From contig CANLCC010000007.1 of assembly GCA_947488815.1 (NCBI GenBank), forward strand, positions 1 to 64,000: a DNA stretch of 64,000 bases, given 5' to 3'. The stretch is from CAIQIA01 sp945861105 (GTDB lineage: Bacteria; Cyanobacteriota; Cyanobacteriia; PCC-6307; Cyanobiaceae). Both the position numbers and the translations under genes were made by a program. The stretch's first letter is position 1; every line of letters starts with the position of its first letter. The notes beneath the pieces are model-generated. The model was not told where the DNA came from. It worked only from the letters and a program-made list of their open reading frames with translations, and searched no databases. Shown piece by piece: positions 15,338 to 23,168 of this stretch.

Positions 15338-17151
15338 CAGGCCAGGGGGTTGCGCTGCTGCCGCAGGCGTTGCAGCAGATCATCGACCAGGGCACCGACC
15401 TCCCCGTCCTGGCGCTCACCGCTGGCCCGTTCGACCCGTTCGATGCGCCCCTCGGCGGCCCCACGGCCCACCACCAGGCGCCAGGGGATGCCCAGCAGCT
15501 CGGCGTCCTTGAATTTGACCCCGGCCCGTTCAGGACGGTCGTCGAGCAGCACGTCCACCCCCGCCGCCTGCAGCTCCCCGTAGAGCCGTTCCGCCAGGGC
15601 CACCTGCTGCGGATCCTGGGCACTGGCGATCACCACGATCACCTCGTAGGGAGCGATGGCCACCGGCCAGATGATGCCGGCCTCGTCATGGTGCTGTTCG
15701 ACCGCCGCCTGGGCCAGACGGGAGACGCCAATGCCATAGCAGCCCATCCAGAGGGCTTCATCCTGACCCTGGTCATTGGTGAAGCGGGCGTCGAGTGCCT
15801 CGGAATACTTGCGACCGAGCTGGAAGATGTGACCCACCTCGATGCCGCGGGCGGCCACCAGCTGCTGGGAGGGGTCGTGGCAGCAGGGATCCCCCGGCTG
15901 GGCAGCCCGCAGGTCCTGGCGAGGGGGGGGCGCCAGGACACCGTCGCCCTCGGTGCCCCAGCTGAGCCCGGTGCGGTGCAGATCGCGCCGGTTGGCTCCG
16001 GCGACGAAGCGTTCGAGGTCGAGGGCGGTGCCATCGGCCAGCCGCAGGAAGGTCGGTTCCAGGCCGGGGCTGTCCGCCAGCACGGCATCGTCAAGGTCGG
16101 GGCCCACGAACCCGAAGGGCAGACGGTCGGGGGCCGCCAGCTGGCCGGGTTCCAGGGGCTGCAGCTGCAGGAGGCTGCCCCAGGACGGCCCGTGGGCCCG
16201 GTTGAGCCCATTGCTCAGCTTCACGGTGTTCAGTTCCTGGTCGCCCCGCAGGACGATGAGCAGGGGCTGCTGGCGACCGCCGGCGAAGCGCGCCACCAGC
16301 AACAGCACCTTGACGATCTGACTGGGGTGGAACCCATGGGCGCTGCAGAGCGCCTCGATGCTGCTCTGGCCTGGGGTCTCCAGGGTGGAGGGCGGAGCCG
16401 GCGGCAGGGCCACGGCGGCCGGCGGCAGCGATTCGGCCCGCTCCTGGTTGGCGGCGTAGCGGCCGTCGCTGCTGGTGAGCACCAGGTCTTCGCCGGCGTC
16501 GGCGGTGACCATGAACTCCTTGCTGGCCGATCCGCCGATGGCGCCGCTGTCGGCTTCCACGGCCACGGCCCGCAGGCCGCAACGGGCAAAGATCCGGCTG
16601 TAGGCCTGTTCCATCACCGCGTAGGTGGCCGCCAGATCGTCGGGGTCGGCATGGAACGAATACGCATCTTTCATGATGAATTCGCGCCCGCGCATGAGCC
16701 CGAAGCGCGGGCGGATCTCATCACGGAATTTCGTCTGAATCTGGTACAGGCAGACCGGCAGTTGGCGGTACGACCGCAGCAGATCGGCGGCCAGGGCCGT
16801 GACCACCTCCTCATGGGTGGGGCCCAGACCCAGGGCCCGCTCCTGGCGATCGACGAGGTGGAACATGATCCCTTCCCCGTCGGTGTAACCGGCCCAGCGA
16901 CCGCTGCGCTGCCACAGTTCAGCCGGCTGGAGCTGGGGCAGGAGGGTTTCGAGGGCGCCGGTGGCGTCCATTTCCTCGCGCACGATCGCGGAAACCCGTC
17001 GCAGCACCCGCCACATCAGGGGCAGGTAGGCGTAGATGCCGGAAGCAACCCGCCGGATGTAGCCGGCCCGTTGCAGCAGCCGATGGGAGGGGATCTCGGC
17101 CTCGGCGGGGTCATCCCGCAGCGTCACCAGAAGGGAACGGGAGACGCGCAT
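15337..17151 (-). CDS. proS: prolyl-tRNA synthetase, bacterial type
   Basis: 604 residues from the ATG at 17151, which gives the conserved N-terminus MRVSRSLLVTLRDDP; the frame extends 11 codons further. Class II synthetase core: EIPSHRLLQRAGYIRRVASG, motif 2 region TKFRDEIRPRFGLMRGREF, motif 3 MGCYGIGVSRL. The editing insertion domain lies between motifs 2 and 3 (TSSDGRYAANQERAE, later VKLSNGLNRAHG). It charges tRNA-Pro and clears mischarged alanine. The C-terminal anticodon-binding domain ends the protein. Confidence 0.96.
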   Translation of the reverse strand: MRVSRSLLVTLRDDPAEAEIPSHRLLQRAGYIRRVASGIYAYLPLMWRVLRRVSAIVREEMDATGALETLLPQLQPAELWQRSGRWAGYTDGEGIMFHLVDRQERALGLGPTHEEVVTALAADLLRSYRQLPVCLYQIQTKFRDEIRPRFGLMRGREFIMKDAYSFHADPDDLAATYAVMEQAYSRIFARCGLRAVAVEADSGAIGGSASKEFMVTADAGEDLVLTSSDGRYAANQERAESLPPAAVALPPAPPSTLETPGQSSIEALCSAHGFHPSQIVKVLLLVARFAGGRQQPLLIVLRGDQELNTVKLSNGLNRAHGPSWGSLLQLQPLEPGQLAAPDRLPFGFVGPDLDDAVLADSPGLEPTFLRLADGTALDLERFVAGANRRDLHRTGLSWGTEGDGVLAPPPRQDLRAAQPGDPCCHDPSQQLVAARGIEVGHIFQLGRKYSEALDARFTNDQGQDEALWMGCYGIGVSRLAQAAVEQHHDEAGIIWPVAIAPYEVIVVIASAQDPQQVALAERLYGELQAAGVDVLLDDRPERAGVKFKDAELLGIPWRLVVGRGAAEGRIERVERASGERQDGEVGALVDDLLQRLRQQRNPLA

Positions 17152-17338
17152 CCGCAGGGTCTGAATCAGCGCGGAAGCTATCACCGACCCGACTACCGAC
17201 GACGCCCGGTGCCGTCAGCCCCGTGGGGGACGCTTCGACAAGCTGCCCAGACTGGGATCGGGATGTGATGAATTATTCCGGTTCAACGGAAAAGCCCTGC
17301 TAGGGTCTCGACCATCCCGCCCGTCCTACCCCCGTCTC
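17152..17338. promoter_or_regulatory. divergent intergenic region proS / helix-turn-helix gene
   Basis: 187 nt separate the two divergent start codons. The middle (about 17265-17310) is relatively AT-rich with TTATTCC and GGAAAAG stretches, a plausible promoter zone for the plus-strand gene. No RNA gene or clear repeat is seen. Confidence 0.4.
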
Positions 17339-17803
17339 ATGGTTGCCACGCCCCATCCGGGCCCCGTCGGTTCCGTCATGTCCGCCGAGGTCAGCGCTGC
17401 AGCCAGCGAGCCCGGCGAAGCGCTGATCGGTATTGACGACGTCCAGCGCGCCCTCAATCGATCCCGCGCCTCGGTGTATCGCTACACCAACACCGACCCC
17501 CGCAACCTCAACCCCACCTTTAATCCCCGCAAGCTCAATCCTGAATATCGCAGCGATCAGAAAGAGCCTTTGCTCTTCCATCCCAACGAGGTCGCTCGTT
17601 TTGCCCGGGATGTGCTGCGCATCAAGGAAGTCACCGTCGAGGTGCTCAATTCCCCCTATTCCGCCACCCAGCAGCTGCTGAGTTCCATCCTGGATGAGTT
17701 GCGGGACATCCGGTCCCTGCTGAGCGACGCCGGCATCCCTGCCGCCACCGACCTCAACAGCCGTCGTGAACGGGACCAGGGCGACCAGCGCTCGGCTGCC
17801 TGA
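17339..17803 (+). CDS. conserved picocyanobacterial helix-turn-helix-like protein
   Basis: 154 residues; an internal ATG at 17378 is an alternative start. The core IGIDDVQRALNRSRASVYRYTNTD looks like a MerR/resolvase-type helix-turn-helix. It is followed by a highly regular basic/aromatic stretch (NPRKLNPEYRSDQKEPLLFH) and a helical tail that could dimerise (QQLLSSILDELRDIRSLL). The codon bias is milder than in flanking genes. I recall the sequence type as widespread in marine Synechococcus without a known function; a DNA-binding role is inference. Confidence 0.65.
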   Translation: MVATPHPGPVGSVMSAEVSAAASEPGEALIGIDDVQRALNRSRASVYRYTNTDPRNLNPTFNPRKLNPEYRSDQKEPLLFHPNEVARFARDVLRIKEVTVEVLNSPYSATQQLLSSILDELRDIRSLLSDAGIPAATDLNSRRERDQGDQRSAA

Positions 17804-17921
17804 TTGAGCAGGTTTCTTCTGACGGTGGCAGAATGAAGGCAGTCCCCATGGCTCCTGGCCATCCGTGGGCGGCATTCCCTCGCTGGGACTTCTGCCCCGG
17901 GACTGTCCCTGTTCCTCCTGT

Positions 17922-18182
17922 ATGACCCGATCTTCCACAGTCTCCACCCCCCGCGATGGTTCGGCCGACGGCCGTGTCCGGGGGGAGGATGATGGCCTGT
18001 CCGACACCGGAGCCGACGAACCTCCCAGTCGTGGACTCAATCCTTTGGTGGAGCTGGCGGGCCTGGCCATCGGGCTGACCACCCTCGCTCTGCCCCTGGC
18101 CTGCATTTATGCCGACCAGATTCTGCCCCTGGCGGATCCCCCCGCGGTGCAGTGGTTGGGTTCCACCCCTGCAGCTCCCTGA
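17922..18182 (+). CDS. small single-pass membrane protein, unknown
   Basis: 86 residues from the ATG at 17922. The first 45 are hydrophilic and Asp/Gly-rich; then one hydrophobic helix (LVELAGLAIGLTTLALPLAC) and a short tail. No family recognised. It ends 9 nt before the ppa ATG on the same strand, so the two may be co-transcribed. The 118 nt upstream contain no other feature I can support. Confidence 0.5.
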   Translation: MTRSSTVSTPRDGSADGRVRGEDDGLSDTGADEPPSRGLNPLVELAGLAIGLTTLALPLACIYADQILPLADPPAVQWLGSTPAAP

Positions 18183-18191
18183 TTCCTGGCC

Positions 18192-18752
18192 ATGGACCTG
18201 AGCCGCATCCCGCCGCAGCCGGCGCCAGGATTCCTCAATGTGGTGGTGGAGGTGCCGGCCGGGGGTCGTAACAAGTACGAGTATCTGCCCGGGCCTGGGC
18301 TGATGGCCCTCGATCGGGTCATGCACCCCTCGGTGCAGTACCCCTTCGATTACGGCTTCGTGCCCAACACCCTGGCCGACGACGGGTCCCCCCTCGACGC
18401 CATGGTGGTGATGCTCGAGCCGACCTTTCCGGGGTGTCTGATCCTCTGCCGTCCCATCGGGCTGCTGGAGGTGATCGATGCCGGCATCGAGGACGCCAAG
18501 CTGCTGTGCATCCCCGCCAACGACCCCAACCTCGACGAGATCACCGACCTGCAGCAGTTCTCGCGCAACCGCCTGGAGGGCATCGCCGAGTTCTTCCGCA
18601 CCCATCGGGGCATCACCGGCAACACCGAGATCCTCAGCTGGCGTGACCGCAGCTGGGTGGCCCCCCTGGTGGACCGGTGCATCCGCGCCGCCGGCCCGCT
18701 GCCCGGGCAGCAGGCATCAGATCAGGACGTGGATGCTGAAGACCGCCGCTGA
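18192..18752 (+). CDS. ppa: inorganic pyrophosphatase, family I
   Basis: 186 residues, soluble. It hydrolyses pyrophosphate and pulls biosynthetic reactions forward. Family I residues seen: NKYEY near the N-terminus, YPFDYGFVPNT, the metal-binding signature DDGSPLDAMVV and the later DAKL aspartate. After the conserved core the last 15 residues are Asp/Gln-rich and probably disordered. Size is typical of the bacterial hexameric enzyme. Confidence 0.95.
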   Translation: MDLSRIPPQPAPGFLNVVVEVPAGGRNKYEYLPGPGLMALDRVMHPSVQYPFDYGFVPNTLADDGSPLDAMVVMLEPTFPGCLILCRPIGLLEVIDAGIEDAKLLCIPANDPNLDEITDLQQFSRNRLEGIAEFFRTHRGITGNTEILSWRDRSWVAPLVDRCIRAAGPLPGQQASDQDVDAEDRR

Positions 18753-18790
18753 ACGGTTAAGTTGGTCGGCGCCCAGCCCTCATCACCACC

Positions 18791-19153
18791 GTGCCCACCA
18801 TCCGTTTCGAGCAGGAAGGCCAGCAGGTCGGTTGCATCGAAGGTGCCAACCTCCGCAAGGCTGCCCTTGCGGCGGGTATCAACCCCTACAAAGGGCTCAA
18901 TAACCTGAATAACTGCGGTGGTGTCGGCCAGTGCGGCACCTGCGTCGTTGAGGTGGTGGAGGGCATGCAGAACCTGTCCCCCCGCTCCGATGTCGAGGAG
19001 GTCTACCTGGCTGACCGTCCGGCCAGCTACCGCCTCAGCTGCCGCACCAGCGTCAACGGCAACGTCACCGTGCGCACCCGCCCCGAGGGCGGCGTTGGCT
19101 CTGGATCCAACAGCCTGGTGGGAGCCGTCAAATCTCTCCTGGGCCGCAAGTGA
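18791..19153 (+). CDS. 2Fe-2S ferredoxin-like protein
   Basis: 120 residues starting with GTG. A plant-type 2Fe-2S cluster is indicated by CGGVGQCGTC (three cysteines) and a fourth cysteine in YRLSCRT. The protein carries a 25-residue Gly/Ser-rich tail ending VGAVKSLLGRK that classical PetF ferredoxins lack. It probably passes electrons to or from an unidentified partner. It converges on the membrane-protein gene at 19154, with no gap. Confidence 0.85.
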   Translation: MPTIRFEQEGQQVGCIEGANLRKAALAAGINPYKGLNNLNNCGGVGQCGTCVVEVVEGMQNLSPRSDVEEVYLADRPASYRLSCRTSVNGNVTVRTRPEGGVGSGSNSLVGAVKSLLGRK

Positions 19154-20692
19154 TCAGCTGGCCCGGTTGCCCCGCTGGCTGATCTGGTCGAGTTCCTCGA
19201 ACAGTTCATCCACGCCGGCCGGGTTGAGACGTCCCAGATAGCTCAGTTTCAGCTCCTCCAGCAGATCGCTGAGGAGCTGCTGACTTCTCTCCAGGGAACT
19301 GCCGTCCTCCACGGCATCGCCCAGTTCCCGCCAGAACCCCGTCAACAGGTTGGCGATCAGGTCACTGGCGGCCTTGTCCCGCTGACCCACCCTGGTGGCG
19401 GCCGTGCGGGACAGGTCCAGCACACCGTCCACCAGCCCCGCCGCCAGCTGTCGGGTCAGTTCCCGCTCCAGCAGCAGCAACGGCTGAAGCCGCTGCAGCG
19501 GCTGGGGAAAGGCCGTCGCCTCCAGGCCACGACGCAGGGCGTGGGTGGCCAGCTCCTGCAGTTCGGGTTCCAGCCTCGGCAGCACCCGTCCCAGCAGCAG
19601 CGGTCCCCAGAGCCGCAGCAGTTCCTCCACCTCCCGCTCATCGTTGATGTCGACGGGCTGGGCCTTCGACAGGCTCAGCAGCCGTTGCCGCCAGCCGGGT
19701 GACCGCACCAGGTTCTGGGCTCCATCGAGCAGCTGCAGGGCCAGCACCTCGATCAGCTCCACGGCCAGCAGGGCGACGATGCCGCGGCTGATCACCGCCC
19801 GCAGCGGCTCCACATCCAGCAGACCGCTGCTGCGCAGCCGAGCTGCCACCGGAATGATCCGCAGCAGCCGCCAGAACGGCAGCAGCAGCGGCAGGTCAGT
19901 CCAGCGCCGCAGCAGGGCATCGCGCCAGGAGAGTCCTGGCAGCCGTCGCCGCAGGCTCAGCACCCGCAGCAGCACATCCAGCAGGAAAACGCTCTGGAAG
20001 GCCACCAGGTCAAGGCGCCAGAACCGCTCGGTCGGTCGGCCGGTTTCGTCGATGGACCGCCAGTAGTTGGTGGCCACCAGGGGCAGCAGCTCCTGCTGCC
20101 AGTAGCGGCGTTCCTGGTCCCAGCCCAGCCGCTGCAGCCGGGTCGGCCGCAGCAGTTCTGCCGCCGCCTGCTGGGCCGAGTCGCTGCCTGCCCGCAGCCG
20201 CAGGCGGTTCTTGATCTTTTCGAGGGTGCCGGTCTTGTTGGCCGCAAGAAATGGATTCTCCTCGATCATCCGCTGGGTCAGTTCCACCTGCCGCTGCAGC
20301 AGCCGCTGGCTGGTGGGGGCGGTGGGGGGATGGCGTTGCAGCTCGCGATCAAGCTCCTGCCAGGCCTGGCGGAACTGTTCCGTGTCGCGGTGGGGCTCGA
20401 TGCCCTTGACAGGGTCGTAGAGCGGAGTGATGTCGGGCAGAACGGTGAGCGGAATCGCCAGCGGCAGCCCAGGGAACAGGTACAGATGGCGCTGCAGCCA
20501 GAAATTGCGCAGGGGCACGTAGGTGATGTCGAACACCACCAGCAGCAGGTTCAGGCTGGCCCAGAGGGCCACGAAGCGATCCCAGCCCCGGCCGAACGGG
20601 CGGCTGGCCCGCAGCAGCTGCCATTCCCGTGCCCGACGGCCCAGATTCCCCAGCCCCAGCCCGACGGGGGATTGCCAGCGGGGGCGCACCAT
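19154..20692 (-). CDS. large membrane-associated protein of unknown function
   Basis: 512 residues from the ATG at 20692; the frame continues 23 codons upstream without support. A first hydrophobic helix (WASLNLLLVVFDITYVPL) is followed by a charged, helix-rich region (about 90-210), then hydrophobic stretches at about 225-330 (SVFLLDVLLRVLSL, LLPFWRLLRIIPVAARL). The arginine-spaced pattern of the latter recalls voltage-sensor-type ion-channel helices. The C-terminal 180 residues are helical and Leu-rich. No catalytic motif recognised. An ion-channel relationship is speculation. Confidence 0.6.
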   Translation of the reverse strand: MVRPRWQSPVGLGLGNLGRRAREWQLLRASRPFGRGWDRFVALWASLNLLLVVFDITYVPLRNFWLQRHLYLFPGLPLAIPLTVLPDITPLYDPVKGIEPHRDTEQFRQAWQELDRELQRHPPTAPTSQRLLQRQVELTQRMIEENPFLAANKTGTLEKIKNRLRLRAGSDSAQQAAAELLRPTRLQRLGWDQERRYWQQELLPLVATNYWRSIDETGRPTERFWRLDLVAFQSVFLLDVLLRVLSLRRRLPGLSWRDALLRRWTDLPLLLPFWRLLRIIPVAARLRSSGLLDVEPLRAVISRGIVALLAVELIEVLALQLLDGAQNLVRSPGWRQRLLSLSKAQPVDINDEREVEELLRLWGPLLLGRVLPRLEPELQELATHALRRGLEATAFPQPLQRLQPLLLLERELTRQLAAGLVDGVLDLSRTAATRVGQRDKAASDLIANLLTGFWRELGDAVEDGSSLERSQQLLSDLLEELKLSYLGRLNPAGVDELFEELDQISQRGNRAS

Positions 20693-20763
20693 GGACCTGA
20701 CCTCTCCATCTGGAGGGTAACGGGCTCTACCGTCGCCACCACCGGTCGCAATGGTCTCCAACG

Positions 20764-21024
20764 ATGTCCCTGGACCAGCTCGATGCCTTCCTGGCCCATG
20801 CCCGCACCGCCGCTGGTGACGATGGCGAAGCCCTGCGCACGGCCCTGGCGGCTCCCCTCGACCTCGAGGCCTTCCTGGCCCTGGCCCGCTGCCACGGTTA
20901 CCCCCTGGCGGAGGCCGACGTGCTGGCGGCCCAGGCCCGCGAGGACAGCCGTCGGAGCGATGCCGATCTGCAGCGGCAGGCAGGGGAGGAGGCCCGGCGG
21001 CTGCGCTCCTTCATTCCGGGCTGA
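20764..21024 (+). CDS. Nif11-like domain protein
   Basis: 86 residues. The opening MSLDQLDAFLAHARTAAGD, the middle LEAFLALARCHGYPLAEADVL and overall size match the Nif11 domain, used in cyanobacteria both as leader of ribosomal peptides and in standalone proteins. There is no Gly-Gly cleavage site and no Cys/Ser/Thr-rich core: the C-terminus is basic and ends RSFIPG. No modifying enzyme or peptide transporter is nearby. So I read it as a standalone Nif11-like protein. The last 14 nt overlap the convergent pyrC. Confidence 0.7.
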   Translation: MSLDQLDAFLAHARTAAGDDGEALRTALAAPLDLEAFLALARCHGYPLAEADVLAAQAREDSRRSDADLQRQAGEEARRLRSFIPG

Positions 21025-22381
21025 CGACCATCGCCGCAGGGTCAAAGTCCAGGGCGCGCCCGCGGCAGGCTTCGTTGAACACCCCCCGTTCGAAGCCCAC
21101 CACCCCGGCGACGACGGTGGCCTCGGGCCAGCCCACCAGCTCCCAGCCTTCGAAGGGGCTCCAGCCACAGCGGCTGATCACCTCCTGACGCAGCACCGGC
21201 CGGGACCGTTCCAGGTCGACCAGCACCAGATCAGCGTCGTAGCCCGGGGCGATGCGGCCCTTGCCTGGGATGCCGTAGAGCTGGGCCGGTCGCTCACTCA
21301 TCCAGCGGGACACCTGATCGAGCCGGCAGCGGCCCAGGGCCACCTGGGTGAGCATCAGCGGCAGGGAGGTCTCGACCCCGGGCATGCCTGAGGGGGACTG
21401 GGGGTAGGGCCGGGCCTTCTCGGTCAGGGTGTGGGGGGCGTGGTCGGTGGCGATGCAGTCGATCACCCCATCCAGCAGGGCCTGCCACAGCACCTGCCGG
21501 TCATGGCTGGTGCGCAGGGGTGGGTTCATCTGGGCGAGGTTGCCGCGGTGGCCGTAGGCCGAGCGGTCGAGAAACAGATGCTGGGGGCACACCTCGATGC
21601 TGATGCGGTCGGTGCGGTGGCGCCGCAGCCAGTCGGCCTCGGCGCCGGTGGTGAGATGCAGGATGTGCAGTCGCCGGCCATAGCGGTTGGACAGCTCCAC
21701 GGCCCGTTGGGTGGCCGCCAGGGCTGCTTCGGCGTCGTGGATGTCGGAGTGCAGATCGGCGGGGCGTCGTTCGGGATCAGGCCAGCGCTCGAGCAGTTCC
21801 TGGCGGCGCCGCTGCAGCCGCTGCTGGTCTTCGGCGTGGACGGCGATCAGCCGGTCGCCCGTGGCGAAGATCTGCTCCTGGATGGCGGCATCACCGCAGT
21901 CGAGCGCCCCCTTGCCGGTGCCCATGAACATCTTGATGCCGCAGGCCGGGCCTGGATCGCGCAGCTGCACGAGGTTGGAGCCATCGCCGCAGGCGCCAAG
22001 AAAGAAGCCGTGGTGCACGCGACACACCGCAGCAGCCCGCGCGAGCTTGGCCGCCAGGCTGGAGGCGTCGACGGTCTGGGGCTCGGTGTTGGGCATCTCC
22101 AGAAAACCCGTCACGCCGCCGCGCAGGCAGGCCCGGCTGGCGCTCACCAGGTCTTCCTTGTGGGTGAGACCCGGGTCGCGGAAATGCACCTGGGGGTCGA
22201 TCACGCCGGGCAGCAGGGTGAGGCCACGGCCCTCCAGCACGGGCCCCTGCCAGGGGGGGACCTGGTCGTGGAGGGCTGCGATCACCCCGCCGCGCACCTC
22301 CACCGACCGGGGCAGACAGCGACCGTCCGGCAGCAGCACCTGGGCTGTCGTGATCAGCAGATCTCCTCCGGGTTGGTCCAT
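21011..22381 (-). CDS. pyrC: dihydroorotase, type I
   Basis: 456 residues from ATG 22381; an upstream extension has no similarity. Amidohydrolase fold; it cyclises carbamoyl-aspartate in pyrimidine synthesis. Motifs: PGVIDPQVHFRDPG (metal site 1), FLEMPNTEP, HILHLTTG, MNPPLR and the catalytic-aspartate motif IATDHAPHT. The usual first histidine of the H-x-H pair is glutamine here (PQVHF), a variant I associate with some cyanobacterial enzymes. A second, degenerate paralogue lies 0.7 kb away beyond lepB. Confidence 0.88.
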   Translation of the reverse strand: MDQPGGDLLITTAQVLLPDGRCLPRSVEVRGGVIAALHDQVPPWQGPVLEGRGLTLLPGVIDPQVHFRDPGLTHKEDLVSASRACLRGGVTGFLEMPNTEPQTVDASSLAAKLARAAAVCRVHHGFFLGACGDGSNLVQLRDPGPACGIKMFMGTGKGALDCGDAAIQEQIFATGDRLIAVHAEDQQRLQRRRQELLERWPDPERRPADLHSDIHDAEAALAATQRAVELSNRYGRRLHILHLTTGAEADWLRRHRTDRISIEVCPQHLFLDRSAYGHRGNLAQMNPPLRTSHDRQVLWQALLDGVIDCIATDHAPHTLTEKARPYPQSPSGMPGVETSLPLMLTQVALGRCRLDQVSRWMSERPAQLYGIPGKGRIAPGYDADLVLVDLERSRPVLRQEVISRCGWSPFEGWELVGWPEATVVAGVVGFERGVFNEACRGRALDFDPAAMVVSPE

Positions 22382-22430
22382 GGGCCGGTCGGTGCTCCCT
22401 TTAATCTGACCCCTCAGGGATCCCGCCGCC

Positions 22431-23168
22431 GTGGTCGAACAGCCAGCCCCGTCGAGTCGCCGTGGGCGTCGCGAGCAGGAGGACGGGGGTGGCTTCTGGC
22501 GCAGCCTGCTGCTGACGGTGGCGGTGGCCCTGGGCATCCGCCAGTTCCTCGTTGAGGCCCGTTACATCCCCTCCGGCTCGATGCTGCCGGGTCTGCAGCT
22601 GCAGGACCGGCTGCTGGTCGAGAAGCTCACCTATCGGCAGCGGGCGCCCCGCCGGGGCGAGATCGTTGTGTTCCATGCACCCCACGCTTTTGATCCGGCC
22701 CTGCGCAGTGACTACCAGGCCGGTGCCGGCCGCTGCTTTCTGGTGAATCTCCCGTTCCTCGGTTCCCTGCCCGGGATGCAGGAGCCGGCCTGCGACGCCT
22801 TCATCAAGCGCGTCATCGCCGTGGCAGGGGATCGCGTCACTGTGGACCCCGGCGGGCATGTGACCCTCAACGGCCGGCCGCTGCAGGAGCCCTACGTGCG
22901 CAACTGGTGCCGGCCTACAGGGCCGGGCAGCTGCCGCAGCCTCGACACCACCGTTCCCGGCGGCAGTGTGCTCGTGCTCGGTGACAACCGGGCCAACAGC
23001 TGGGATGGCCGCTTCTGGCCCGGGACCCATTTCGTGCCCGATGGTCAGATCATCGGCCGGGCCTTCTTTCGGTTCTTCCCCTTCTCGACGGTGGGCAGCC
23101 TGGTCACGGCAGATCCAGCTGCCATTGGTGGGGAGGCAGGGTCCCCGCCGCCCGCAGGGCGCCCCTGA
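22431..23168 (+). CDS. lepB: signal peptidase I
   Basis: 245 residues, starting with GTG. One N-terminal membrane helix (WRSLLLTVAVALGIRQFL) anchors the catalytic domain outside the membrane. The catalytic serine is S50 in IPSGSMLPGL and the general-base lysine is K126 in FIKRVIAV. GDNRANSWDGRFW is the C-terminal box. An insertion between about residues 85 and 122 contains two cysteines. It removes signal peptides from exported proteins. It is divergent from pyrC (49 nt gap) and overlaps the dihydroorotase-like gene by 65 nt at the 3' end. Confidence 0.94.
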   Translation: MVEQPAPSSRRGRREQEDGGGFWRSLLLTVAVALGIRQFLVEARYIPSGSMLPGLQLQDRLLVEKLTYRQRAPRRGEIVVFHAPHAFDPALRSDYQAGAGRCFLVNLPFLGSLPGMQEPACDAFIKRVIAVAGDRVTVDPGGHVTLNGRPLQEPYVRNWCRPTGPGSCRSLDTTVPGGSVLVLGDNRANSWDGRFWPGTHFVPDGQIIGRAFFRFFPFSTVGSLVTADPAAIGGEAGSPPPAGRP

